Positions 16,751-24,979 of a DNA stretch of 36,253 nucleotides are shown here, in pieces. This DNA is from RGIG464 sp045599585. GTDB lineage: Bacteria; Myxococcota_A; Bradymonadia; UBA4248. The stretch spans positions 1-36,253 of the forward strand of contig JAZRWH010000134.1 in assembly GCA_045599585.1 (NCBI GenBank), read 5' to 3'. Every line of letters begins with the position of its first letter. Position 1 is the first letter of the stretch. The position numbers and the translations under genes were made by a program. Below the pieces are notes generated by a model. The model had not been told where the DNA came from, ran no database searches, and saw only the letters and a list, made by a program, of their open reading frames with translations.

Positions 16751-16819
16751 GAGGGGGTAGCGGCGTATCCTTGATGCTTTAGCTTCAAGGATAGACGCTC
16801 AGGGGGACGCTTCCCCCAC
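16751..16819 (+). repeat. Dispersed palindromic element, copy 4
   Basis: GAGGGGGTAGCGGCGTAT is followed by the stem CCTTGA...TCAAGG, then ATAGACGCTCAGGGGGACGC and TTCCCCCAC. The flank GCCGCAGCCC lies 5' of it. It begins 34 nt after the stop codon of the zinc-ribbon/SH3 gene and upstream of that gene's terminator. GACGCT subtype. Confidence 0.85.
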
Positions 16820-16837
16820 ATAAATAACAATAACTAT

Positions 16838-16871
16838 GACGAATCAGAGCTTTTTGATTCGTCTTTTTTTT
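16838..16871 (+). terminator. Rho-independent terminator of the SH3 gene
   Basis: A 9-bp perfect stem (GACGAATCA 16838-16846 with TGATTCGTC 16855-16863) is followed by eight T. It is a textbook intrinsic terminator, and repeat copy 4 is therefore transcribed with the gene. Confidence 0.9.
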
Positions 16872-16975
16872 CGCCAAACAAAAAATCTAAAAAAAGAGCG
16901 TCAGTTGAAATAAAACACAAGTCTGCTGCGCTAATAAAATATTCGCAAACAGATCCGCCAAGCTGAATTAAAAAC

Positions 16976-17014
16976 AAAAAAAAGCGGCATGAACCGGGGG
17001 AAGTTACATGCCGC
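16976..17014 (-). terminator. Rho-independent terminator of lgt
   Basis: On the minus strand GCGGCATG and CATGCCGC (plus-strand 16984-16991 and 17007-17014) form an 8-bp stem with a 15-nt loop followed by eight T (16976-16983). It lies about 56 nt after the lgt stop codon. Confidence 0.8.
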
Positions 17015-17019
17015 AAAGG

Positions 17020-17043
17020 TCTACGATGAAGTTTCATCGTAGA
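17020..17043. other. Perfect 24-bp palindrome downstream of lgt
   Basis: TCTACGATGAA and TTCATCGTAGA flank 2 nt. It sits between the lgt stop codon and its terminator. It may be a second hairpin in the lgt 3' UTR or a protein site. Confidence 0.6.
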
Positions 17044-17069
17044 ACGAACCGCTCTTTAAACTCATTTAT

Positions 17070-18068
17070 TCAGTCTGTCAACGAATTTTGCGTTTTTTCG
17101 TCGTCGGCATGCTGTTTTTTTAGCCCGAGAACGATGAGGAAGATGCCTGCCGCTACCAGCGGAATACTGATCCACTGCGACGTCGATAGTATGAAACCGC
17201 CTCTATCATCATCTCTCCAAAACTCAATGATGAAGCGAAGTACACCATAACTTATTAAAAAGAGAGCTGCACTTTGCCCTGTAAAATGACTGTGTTTGCG
17301 CTGATAAAACCAAAGCCATGCAGCGATGAGCAGCGCACCCACCAATTCGTACAGCTGAGTTGGATGAACGGGAAGCGATTCCCAAACACCTGTCTCGTGA
17401 TGTTGAAGCTGCAAATCAGCATAATAAAGCTCGTGGTGGCGCTGCCAAGCATCGGAATAAATGGGGAATTTTATTCCCCAGGGCATATCGGTACGTTGAC
17501 CGAAGCAGCAGCCAGCCAAAAAACAGCCCATACGGCCAAAAGCGAGCCCAAATGCAATGAGCGGCGCTGTGAGATCGAGAAGTTTAAGGAAGGGCCACTT
17601 GACTTTGCGTGCAAAAAACCATCCAGCCAAAAGCGAAAGCAGCAGGCCGCCGTAATACGTTAAGCCGCCTGACCAGAACTTAAAAATACGCAAACAGTCG
17701 CGTTCGGGAACACACTGGCCGTTCTGACAAAGCGCCCCAACATCGTGCCCGGCGTTTTGCGCCGAAAGACACTGATCGGAAGTTACACAAGCCGAGCCGT
17801 TCGGAAGCGGTGTCGCAAGCGCATCGGGATCAAAACACAAAGCGATGTAGTCCGTCAAAAAACCGTCAAAAAGAACGTGCGCAATACGCGCGCCAATGAT
17901 CGAAGCGGCCACCAAGACGAGCATTAAGTCAATCGCACGCACAGGATCCCATCCAATGCGCTTGGCTTCACTGCGAAGTAACAGTGAATTCACAAAAAAA
18001 CCGAGCATGACCATCGTAAAGTACGACGGCAATGCCCATACGCCCTCACCAAATAAAATCGGGTACAT
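17070..18068 (-). CDS. lgt: Prolipoprotein diacylglyceryl transferase with Cys-rich loop
   Basis: Lgt moves diacylglycerol from phosphatidylglycerol to the lipobox cysteine of preprolipoproteins at the inner membrane, the first step of lipoprotein maturation. The 332-residue product has several membrane segments and the family signatures GGLTYYGG and FGRMGCFLAGCCFG, plus VHPTQLYE and RFIIEFWR near the end. A hydrophilic insertion of about 55 residues (roughly 75-128), probably periplasmic, contains six cysteines (78, 94, 100, 114, 119, 125) in a small disulphide-knot-like arrangement; standard Lgt lacks it. ATG 18068 (MYPILFGEG) is chosen over an upstream GTG that lies in the preceding terminator. 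It is separated from lspA by that terminator. Confidence 0.9.
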   Translation of the reverse strand: MYPILFGEGVWALPSYFTMVMLGFFVNSLLLRSEAKRIGWDPVRAIDLMLVLVAASIIGARIAHVLFDGFLTDYIALCFDPDALATPLPNGSACVTSDQCLSAQNAGHDVGALCQNGQCVPERDCLRIFKFWSGGLTYYGGLLLSLLAGWFFARKVKWPFLKLLDLTAPLIAFGLAFGRMGCFLAGCCFGQRTDMPWGIKFPIYSDAWQRHHELYYADLQLQHHETGVWESLPVHPTQLYELVGALLIAAWLWFYQRKHSHFTGQSAALFLISYGVLRFIIEFWRDDDRGGFILSTSQWISIPLVAAGIFLIVLGLKKQHADDEKTQNSLTD

Positions 18069-18098
18069 AATCTGCCCATTCCCCAAGCATCTTTGCAC

Positions 18099-18127
18099 AA
18101 AAAAAGCCGGAAATCTAAGTTCCCGGC
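18099..18127 (-). terminator. Rho-independent terminator between lspA and lgt
   Basis: On the minus strand the stem GCCGGGAA/TTCCGGC (plus 18106-18112 and 18120-18127, one bulged base) is followed by a run of seven T. It would end the lspA-side transcript, so lgt may have its own start or rely on readthrough. Confidence 0.75.
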
Positions 18128-18154
18128 CTTCTTTATAACAATCGGTGACAATTT

Positions 18155-19111
18155 TTAAGCAGTGACTTGCTCTGAAGCAAGATCTGTTTTCGGCGACGCA
18201 TCTGCAACCGCAGATTCCGTTTTCGCTTCGGTGCTCTGAGCTTCTTTAGGAGCGAGCTCAGCGTCTTGAGCAACGGCAGAGTCTATGTCAGCCTTTTCTG
18301 TTTCATTTTTGGGCGGCTCCGTTTCTTCGCTCGACGCAGATGTTTTGCCTTCGGTGGAGGAGTCGGCTTTTAAAGCTAATTCTTCATTCGATTCTTCAGC
18401 ATCATCCGATTTTTTATCGTTATAGTCGTCGTGGTGAACAATCAGATCGATCACTAACAACGCAATACCTCCCGTTACGAAAACGTCCGCAATATTGAAT
18501 GTCGGCCAAGTCGCTTCACCAACGTGCCACGAAATAAAGTCGATGACGTATGTGAGTCGAATTCGGTCAATGATGTTACCCAAAGCGCCACCGAGAATAC
18601 ACGCCAACGTAACGATGAGGAACTTTTTCTTTTTCCACTCTGTCATATAGATAAACGCTGATAAAGCAAACAGAGCGACCAATCCCGTAATACCAAAAAA
18701 GATCATACGCACCGTTTCGCTTTGTGTAGCCATAAAGCTAAACGCTGCACCAGGATTACGTGCATAGATATAATTCCAATACGGATTAACGGTTCTGGAC
18801 ATATGCGCGAACGAAATCGTTTCGCCTGATTTGAGCACATCATTTCCAGTTAAATGTTGGTTGTTGCGCGTTGCATGAGCTTTGACGCGAAAAGCCGCTT
18901 CTTCATCAAGCGAATCACCGTATTTTTTCGTAACGAACTGGTCGATATTAAGACCGTCCATTTCGGGCTCGACCGTCACTTCGATCTGGTGATCAGGGAA
19001 ATATACAGAGGCAAAGTTGTTTTCGGCCCAAATTTTCGTAACCTGATCGAAAACAACGGCAAATATGACAATGAGGAGAACGGCGATTGCCTTTTTTACT
19101 GCGTCTTTCAT
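18155..19111 (-). CDS. lspA: Signal peptidase II, extended
   Basis: LspA is the aspartic protease that removes the signal peptide of lipidated prolipoproteins at the inner membrane. The signatures are present: FDQVTK, YARNPGAAFSF, GGALGNIIDR (catalytic Asp182), VIDFISWH and FNIADV (catalytic Asp209). At 318 residues it is about twice the usual 160-170. One addition is a hydrophilic insert of about 65 residues after the first membrane segment (roughly 38-105), on the periplasmic side where substrate binds. The other is an acidic, Glu/Ser/Ala-rich C-terminal tail of about 90 residues (228-318), probably cytoplasmic and disordered. It lies in the cluster cdsA-rseP-tsaB-lspA. No clear ribosome site is visible. 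Confidence 0.92.
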   Translation of the reverse strand: MKDAVKKAIAVLLIVIFAVVFDQVTKIWAENNFASVYFPDHQIEVTVEPEMDGLNIDQFVTKKYGDSLDEEAAFRVKAHATRNNQHLTGNDVLKSGETISFAHMSRTVNPYWNYIYARNPGAAFSFMATQSETVRMIFFGITGLVALFALSAFIYMTEWKKKKFLIVTLACILGGALGNIIDRIRLTYVIDFISWHVGEATWPTFNIADVFVTGGIALLVIDLIVHHDDYNDKKSDDAEESNEELALKADSSTEGKTSASSEETEPPKNETEKADIDSAVAQDAELAPKEAQSTEAKTESAVADASPKTDLASEQVTA

Positions 19112-19183
19112 ACTTTAATTAATTTAATAAGGAAAACGTCTGCGTCAAACAAGATTTGAGCTGACGTTGTTTAAGCATAGGAT

Positions 19184-19936
19184 TTAAGCCTGATGTCTGA
19201 ACTGCGGCTGAGAAAAGTCGAACGGCTGTGGGAGCACAAAGTCATCGAGTCGAATATATTTTGGTTCAAGCGATTCGATGGGGATATCGGGCAAAGTGTC
19301 GGGAAAGGTTTCAAGAGCACTCCAAGCAAGTGCAGCGGCACGCGGATAAACGGGCATAGCCGTAAAGCAGAGTTTGGCATTTGCGCCTTTAAGTTTAGTA
19401 CGATAAGTCGGAAAAGCTGGTCCAATACAGAGCACATTTTGATCAGCGAAATGCTGATTGATGTATTCAACGAGCGCCGCAGGCGTAAACAATAGCTCTT
19501 CGCTAAGAGATTCGAGTCCCATCTCAGTTTGCTTATAAAATGCCGCATAGATTTCGCCACGTCGCGCATCAAGACAAGACGCGACGATGCCATCAAAAGG
19601 ATGTGCTGTACGCGCAACAGCTTCGAGCGAAGATCCTGCGTACAACGGAATATCGAGCGTCATAGCAAACGATTTTAGCATTGCCATCGAGACGCGAAGC
19701 CCCGTAAACGCGCCTGGACCGCGCGAAACGACGAGACGATCGACGTCTTTAATCGTAACATGACAATAACGAAGGGCTGTGTCGACGAGCGTAAGCAAGC
19801 CTGGACCATCTTTTGAAACAGAGCGAGAAGTAGATTCAAAAAGGATATCGTGCCCGCGAGTCAAAGCGAGCGATTGAATCGGAGACGCTGTGTCAAGCGC
19901 GAGCGTCAGATCCTCTGCTGTAGGAGTTTTTGCCAT
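19184..19936 (-). CDS. tsaB: tRNA t6A modification protein TsaB
   Basis: TsaB (YeaZ) is the non-catalytic partner of TsaD in making N6-threonylcarbamoyladenosine at position 37 of ANN-decoding tRNAs. The 250-residue ASKHA-fold protein has the family start LTLALDTASPIQSLAL, the VVSRGPGAFTGLRVSMAMLKSF block (read in parts) and SCLDARRGEIYAAFY. The length is normal. The ATG follows GGAACATTTTT. It lies between rseP and lspA on the same strand, with gaps of about 117 and 72 nt. Confidence 0.9.
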   Translation of the reverse strand: MAKTPTAEDLTLALDTASPIQSLALTRGHDILFESTSRSVSKDGPGLLTLVDTALRYCHVTIKDVDRLVVSRGPGAFTGLRVSMAMLKSFAMTLDIPLYAGSSLEAVARTAHPFDGIVASCLDARRGEIYAAFYKQTEMGLESLSEELLFTPAALVEYINQHFADQNVLCIGPAFPTYRTKLKGANAKLCFTAMPVYPRAAALAWSALETFPDTLPDIPIESLEPKYIRLDDFVLPQPFDFSQPQFRHQA

Positions 19937-20053
19937 AAAAATGTTCCTTCAATTCATCTAATCTATTTCGATGCCGCATTGTATTGCGTGCACATGGATT
20001 GTTGTTTTTTGGCGCTGGTTTGGTCCAAGTGAACCTAAGCAGCCATTGTTCTA

Positions 20054-21703
20054 CTAACCGAAAAAGAGGTTCCACATACGTTCGATGTCATTTTTAAAAG
20101 CGAGCAGCATAAGAAGTGCAACCATCGCAAGACCAATATAGGCAATGATCTGACGCGTACGCATCGAAATGGGACCGTGCTTAATCGCTTCGATGAGCAG
20201 AATAAAGACTTTTCCGCCGTCCAAAAGCGGAATTGGAACGAGATTGATGATACCCAAATTGATGGAGATCATAGCCATCATCTGAAGAAAAGCCTCGATC
20301 CCTTCTTCACCGGCCTTTTGAGCCATATGTCCAATGAGGATCGGACCACCCAACGACTTGGTCGATACCCTACCCTGAAACATGCGTGCGATGTAAACGA
20401 CGAGCATGGTAGACGCTTCAGCTGTTGTCGAAATGGACTGCTTTGCTGCAAACGAAACGCGATCTCCAAAAGGCTTTTCGATTCTATCCGGCATCTGCGT
20501 GGGAATTTTGCTATACATACCCGCGTAAATAATCGGCATTTCTTCTTGGAACTCACCTGTGATCATGAGACGCTGAAGTTGAATTTTTGCATCGAACTCA
20601 ACACCATCTCGTTTTACGCGAAGCGTATGCACATTTTCCCAATTTTGAGCCATATTATCGAGCGTAGAACGGAAAAGGCTCACGGGGGTACCATTGCAAG
20701 AAAGAATCTGATCGCCTGCTTTAAGGCCTGCTTCGTCTGCGGGCGACCCTGGATCGACTTGCGTAATAAAGTTCGAAGCTGAAGCTAAGCCCAGAGCTTC
20801 AGCCGATCTAAGTTCGGTGTCGATGGTAATTTGCTGCGGCGTGAGCATATTGACGCCGCCGTATTCAACGTCAAGTTCGATCGGACGAAGGATATCCAGT
20901 TTGATCGCTCCGCGATCTGCCTCTCTGAGTGCCTTTTCGAGCTCAATATACGTCCGAACAGGCTTACCGTTGACAGCTGTAATTTCGTCGAAGTTTTTAA
21001 GTCCAGCAGAGACTGCTGGCGACGTAGGCTCTGTAATGCCGACGATTGCGAGATTTTGGTCTGCTGTTACGCCGATTCGACCGACAGAATCTGTCATGAC
21101 ATCGTAAGCATCGCGTAATTCAACACGTTTTGTCGTAATCACGACATGTTCTGTTTTACCGGCACGTTCGATGACAAATTCGAGTTCTTTTTCGGGATTA
21201 GCAGCAACGATGTCATGCACCTGCGTCCAGTAGCGAATGGGTGTATTATCGATCTGAACGATGCGGTCACCGGGTTCAAGAATGCCTATGGCTGCCGAAT
21301 CATCGACGATTTGTCCAACCGTTGACGGATAATCAGTCGTCACCAAGCTTGTGTAAGCAAAGAACAAAAGCGGGATTGGCAGGATCAGGTTGAAAACAGG
21401 GCCAGCGAGGTTAATAATTATTTTTTGCCAAATGGGCTTGTTATTATAAGCATTTTTGAAGTCAGGATCTTCTTCGTCCGTGACCTCTTCAAACTCAGTC
21501 CCGTACATCTGGACATAGCCGCCCAAAGGCAGTAAGCGCACTTCCCAATTTGTATCCCACTTATTAAAGCCGAAAAGTTTAGGACCAAAACCGATTGAAA
21601 AGCTAACGACTTTAACGCGAAAAATGCGCGCTGCTAAATAATGCCCAAACTCGTGTACAAAGACGAGAACGGAGATGAGGATGATGATATAAACAAGAGC
21701 CAT
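20054..21703 (-). CDS. rseP: RseP-type site-2 zinc metalloprotease with three PDZ-like repeats
   Basis: This is a 549-residue intramembrane protease of the RseP/M50 family, which cuts anti-sigma factors or remnant signal peptides within the inner membrane. HEFGH (17-21) in the first membrane segment and LLDGG (493-497) near the C-terminus give the zinc ligands. Between them lie three PDZ-like segments, at about 115-200, 205-290 and 330-400, each with a GDRI, FDEI or GDQIL-type core; E. coli RseP has two. ATG 21703 (MALVYIIIL) is chosen because any longer N-terminus would be translated from repeat copy 5. cdsA lies just upstream, the common cdsA-rseP order. Confidence 0.92.
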   Translation of the reverse strand: MALVYIIILISVLVFVHEFGHYLAARIFRVKVVSFSIGFGPKLFGFNKWDTNWEVRLLPLGGYVQMYGTEFEEVTDEEDPDFKNAYNNKPIWQKIIINLAGPVFNLILPIPLLFFAYTSLVTTDYPSTVGQIVDDSAAIGILEPGDRIVQIDNTPIRYWTQVHDIVAANPEKELEFVIERAGKTEHVVITTKRVELRDAYDVMTDSVGRIGVTADQNLAIVGITEPTSPAVSAGLKNFDEITAVNGKPVRTYIELEKALREADRGAIKLDILRPIELDVEYGGVNMLTPQQITIDTELRSAEALGLASASNFITQVDPGSPADEAGLKAGDQILSCNGTPVSLFRSTLDNMAQNWENVHTLRVKRDGVEFDAKIQLQRLMITGEFQEEMPIIYAGMYSKIPTQMPDRIEKPFGDRVSFAAKQSISTTAEASTMLVVYIARMFQGRVSTKSLGGPILIGHMAQKAGEEGIEAFLQMMAMISINLGIINLVPIPLLDGGKVFILLIEAIKHGPISMRTRQIIAYIGLAMVALLMLLAFKNDIERMWNLFFG

Positions 21704-21756
21704 AGGATCAACTATTAGGGATACTCTGAAGAACGATGTTTCTGTGCCGCAGGCCA

Positions 21757-21813
21757 GAGAGGGTAGCGGCGTATTTGCCTGCAAATAGCCGCTCAGGGGG
21801 AGACTTCCCCCTC
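21757..21813 (+). repeat. Dispersed palindromic element, copy 5
   Basis: GAGAGGGTAGCGGCGTAT, stem TTTGCCTGCAAA, ATAGCCGCTCAGGGGGAGAC, TTCCCCCTC. The flank GCCGCAGGCCA precedes it. It lies 26 nt after the stop codon of minus-strand cdsA and 54 nt before the rseP start. It is therefore inside the likely cdsA-rseP message, in opposite orientation to it. Confidence 0.85.
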
Positions 21814-21839
21814 CCAAAATATAAAGGTATCAGAGATTT

Positions 21840-22772
21840 CTAGCCATTCGTGATGAGCCAGGCAAAACCATAGACCCAGGGAGCCGAGAAGATGAGCGCG
21901 TCGACGCGGTCGAGTATGCCGCCGTGGCCAGGAATGATATTGCCGGAATCTTTAATCCCGCAGGAGCGCTTGAGCAACGACTCCGAAAGGTCGCCCATTT
22001 GAGCCAAAAAGTTAGCCACGACCGCTAAAACGACGATTTGCCAGATAGCAATATCGGGGAAAGCAATAAAGCGCGCTGCAATAGCTGCGATCAGTGCCGT
22101 AACGAAACCGCCAACAGCGCCTTCAATCGATTTTTTCGGGCTGAGGATCGGCGCGAGTTTGTGTTTGCCAAATTTGCGGCCGACAAAATAGGCACCCGTA
22201 TCAGAGCCCCAAGTCATAGCCATGAGCGTAAAGATCCACGCATTGCCGTCTGTAAAATCACGTTTGAGCAGCGCCAAAAATAGGAACAAAAGCCCCACAT
22301 AAAGCACACAACCCATCGTGCCGTTAATAACTGAACTGGCTTTGGGGATCTCTCGAGGTCTGAAGCAGTTGAATAAAAACGTCGCCCAAACGCTCATCGC
22401 GCCTGCGATCCCCAGGGCAAAGAACGAATAATCCCCCGCATAAGGCGCGTGCTTGCCGACAAAAAAATACGCTGTCACCGGCATAATCATCGCGATCACA
22501 GAGCTCACAACGCGCGTCGACAACGCCTCTTCGTGATTTGTGATGCGCATATACTCTAGCGCCCCAATAAAGCCGGCAACCAACATCGTCGCAGCAAAGA
22601 CCCAATGATTGCCAAAAATAATAATACCCAACACGATCGGTAAACCAACGATGACCGTAACGACTCGGGTAAACAAATTAGAATGTTTTTTAGGCGCCTG
22701 TTCCTGTTTTGGCTCAGCGTTGGTTAATGCCTCGTCTTGAGGATGCTCTCCAGTAATAGCTTTATCTGACAT
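21840..22772 (-). CDS. cdsA: Phosphatidate cytidylyltransferase
   Basis: CdsA makes CDP-diacylglycerol from phosphatidic acid and CTP at the inner membrane, the branch point for phosphatidylglycerol and phosphatidylethanolamine. The 310-residue protein has a hydrophilic N-terminus of about 30 residues, then about eight membrane segments. The family motifs are SDTGAYFVGRKFGKHKLAP, SPKKSIEGAVGG and, near the end, QMGDLSESLLKR, KDSGNIIPGHGGILDRVD. It supplies phospholipid precursor for the phosphatidylglycerol used by Lgt further down the cluster. Confidence 0.93.
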   Translation of the reverse strand: MSDKAITGEHPQDEALTNAEPKQEQAPKKHSNLFTRVVTVIVGLPIVLGIIIFGNHWVFAATMLVAGFIGALEYMRITNHEEALSTRVVSSVIAMIMPVTAYFFVGKHAPYAGDYSFFALGIAGAMSVWATFLFNCFRPREIPKASSVINGTMGCVLYVGLLFLFLALLKRDFTDGNAWIFTLMAMTWGSDTGAYFVGRKFGKHKLAPILSPKKSIEGAVGGFVTALIAAIAARFIAFPDIAIWQIVVLAVVANFLAQMGDLSESLLKRSCGIKDSGNIIPGHGGILDRVDALIFSAPWVYGFAWLITNG

Positions 22773-22826
22773 TTCTTTCTTCTTTCTTTTATGTAAATTA
22801 TAAATTCTTTGACTTCACTTTTTTTT

Positions 22827-22885
22827 GAAGGGGGGAAGTCTCCCCCTGAGCGGCTATTTGCAAGCAAATACGCCGCTACCCCCTC
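22827..22885 (-). repeat. Dispersed palindromic element, copy 6
   Basis: Minus orientation: GAGGGGGTAGCGGCGTAT, stem TTTGCTTGCAAA, ATAGCCGCTCAGGGGGAGAC, TTCCCCCCTTC. It lies 100 nt after the stop codon of the Fe-S oxidoreductase gene, in the same orientation as that gene, and about 55 nt before the cdsA start. Confidence 0.85.
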
Positions 22886-22985
22886 TGCTGTCGCCCAACT
22901 CTGTTTGACGATCATTCGTTGTTATTTTGAAAACACGTTACCCCAGCCAGCACAAGTTCTTCCCTTCGAACAAAGTCTTTTAGAT

Positions 22986-24977
22986 CTAACGCGCCTTTGG
23001 CAAAAGATACACGCACCCGGTTAGCTCGTCTATCACATTGAAGGATGTAGTTAAAGAGCGCACACTCGAATTTTGCAAAGCATCACCCAGCATCTGTTCG
23101 CAAAAAGGACAAAGTACAGCCAATTTCTGTGCGCCAAGTGCATCCAAAGCCTCGATACGACGCTGCGTGATCTTTCGATCATCCGTAAAGAAAAACCTCG
23201 CCCCACCAGCACCACAACACGACGCTCTTTCGGCACATTCCGTCTGCCTGACTTCGTATCCCGCTTTTTTTAATAACCGTTCAATGAACCCTGCTTCATC
23301 CGCATATTTAGAAAGATAACACGGAACGTGTAGCGCAGCCGTTCCACGGTCTCCTTGTTCAACGTCGAGGCGTTTTGCATCATAGAGTTTATGCCAAAAC
23401 TCAACGATGTGCATTGCCCGTCCCTCGTAGCCAAAGCTGCGATAACTATCCGACAGCGTAAAGGCACAATGCGGACAGATTGTAAGCACATAGTCCGCCT
23501 TGGCTGCATTAAGCGCCTCAATATTCTGCCGCGCCTGAGCCTCAAAACCAAACTCGTTGCCCGATCTTCGAAGTGGCTCGCCGCAGCAAGTTTCTTGATT
23601 AAGAATTTCTACTTCAAAACCGCACTTATTGAGCCACAATGCAACAGCCTGCAACGTCTTAGCTGCACGCTTGTCATACGAAGCCATGCACCCCGCAAAC
23701 AAAACGACCTTTTCAGGAGACGGTTTTGAAGTTTCCCCTACATCCTTCATCGCCTCAACAGCCGTCAACTTTAACCGAGCTCGCTTTGGATATCCCCACG
23801 GATTGCCGTTACGTTCAATATTTTCAAAACACTTGTCGAGTTTTTGAGGCACCCCCTCTTGTTGAGCCACCGCATTTTGGCGCATGGCCATAATGCGCAA
23901 CACGTGTTCGTGAGCCAAAGGACAAGCGCGATCGCACGCCCCGCACTGTGTACAGCTCCAAAGTGCCTTTTGCGTCATTAACGCAGGTATGAGCGCCTCA
24001 TTCTTACTGCCCTTGTGACACATCGTACGAAGTTGCGACAACGCTTCCATTGGCCCTTTTTCGTCCAGCCCGGTCTGAACCATTGGGCACACGTTGGTAC
24101 AACGCATACACTTCGTACAGCTAAAAGCCTCTAACCGCATCTTTTGCGTCGTATCCGCAAAGGCTCTCAATCCGATCGTCGGCAATTCTTCTAAACCTTC
24201 GGTCTCAGCTTGTTCGCAAGCCTGTTCATAAGCTTCGAAATCGACTTTTTCAGGACTATAAGAGGGTCGCCCTTCTTCAAACCAACGTTCGAATGCCATG
24301 AAGACGTCCGGCCAGGCAAAAACAATGTGTAGATGTTTGCTCCTAGGAATCCAGCACAAAAAAACTGCCATCATCACAAGATGGATTGCCGAAAAAACCT
24401 GATACAAACCTTCCGCATTTGACTTAAGACCGCTCGCAAACCACTTCTCAAGCGGCATCCAAACACTGGCCCATTCGGTCGTTTTGCCAAGTGCTATCAA
24501 TGCGCTCATACACACGATATGAGCAGTCATGAGTACGGCGATATCAGCTAAGATAAAAATTGCATCAAACGTTGTATGCGTCGTTTTGCGACAAAAAATC
24601 CGTCTTCCCGAAGCAAAACCAACAGCCAACAAAGCCGCCCAAGCAAACCAAGTCTGAACGAGACACATGGCGCCATGAACGTTTTCGCCCAAAAGACTTG
24701 CCCACGTAAAATCAGGGAACAAGCATGCTATAAGCATTTCGAGGCCAGAGGTCAAAAAAACAAAAAAAGCCCACATCAAAACGATGTGAACAATACCCCA
24801 CGGCCGTTCCATTATGCGGCGCTGACCTAAAGTTTGTTTGATCGTCCAACGCAAGCGCTGTCCCACCGCGTCACAGCGATGAGACACTCTTCCAGCTTGA
24901 ATGACCTTGACATGCTGAGCGATCTGGATGACGAATACCAATACACCCAACAAGAATATGCCAAAAACAACCAGCAC
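22986..24977 (-). CDS. EtfD-like membrane Fe-S oxidoreductase
   Basis: The 663-residue protein has an N-terminal membrane domain with about five or six hydrophobic segments, resembling the cytochrome-b-like NarI domain. Two [4Fe-4S] motifs follow (CTKCMRCTNVCPM and CTQCGACDRACPL). Two CCG domains come last (GCMASYDKR...ETCCGEP, and VPCYLSKYAD...ASCCGAGG with CPFC at the end). This layout matches HdrD-related oxidoreductases, including EtfD, which passes electrons from electron-transfer flavoprotein to the quinone pool during fatty-acid oxidation. No etfAB lies in the window, so the electron donor is inferred. It starts with GTG 2 nt after the stop codon of the M50 gene, so translation is probably coupled. 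Confidence 0.8.
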   Translation of the reverse strand: MLVVFGIFLLGVLVFVIQIAQHVKVIQAGRVSHRCDAVGQRLRWTIKQTLGQRRIMERPWGIVHIVLMWAFFVFLTSGLEMLIACLFPDFTWASLLGENVHGAMCLVQTWFAWAALLAVGFASGRRIFCRKTTHTTFDAIFILADIAVLMTAHIVCMSALIALGKTTEWASVWMPLEKWFASGLKSNAEGLYQVFSAIHLVMMAVFLCWIPRSKHLHIVFAWPDVFMAFERWFEEGRPSYSPEKVDFEAYEQACEQAETEGLEELPTIGLRAFADTTQKMRLEAFSCTKCMRCTNVCPMVQTGLDEKGPMEALSQLRTMCHKGSKNEALIPALMTQKALWSCTQCGACDRACPLAHEHVLRIMAMRQNAVAQQEGVPQKLDKCFENIERNGNPWGYPKRARLKLTAVEAMKDVGETSKPSPEKVVLFAGCMASYDKRAAKTLQAVALWLNKCGFEVEILNQETCCGEPLRRSGNEFGFEAQARQNIEALNAAKADYVLTICPHCAFTLSDSYRSFGYEGRAMHIVEFWHKLYDAKRLDVEQGDRGTAALHVPCYLSKYADEAGFIERLLKKAGYEVRQTECAERASCCGAGGARFFFTDDRKITQRRIEALDALGAQKLAVLCPFCEQMLGDALQNSSVRSLTTSFNVIDELTGCVYLLPKAR

Positions 24978-24979
24978 CG

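Noticed and set aside
21704..21817. N-terminal extension of RseP
   Set aside because: The extra residues are a translation of repeat copy 5; the first membrane segment with HEFGH starts normally from ATG 21703.
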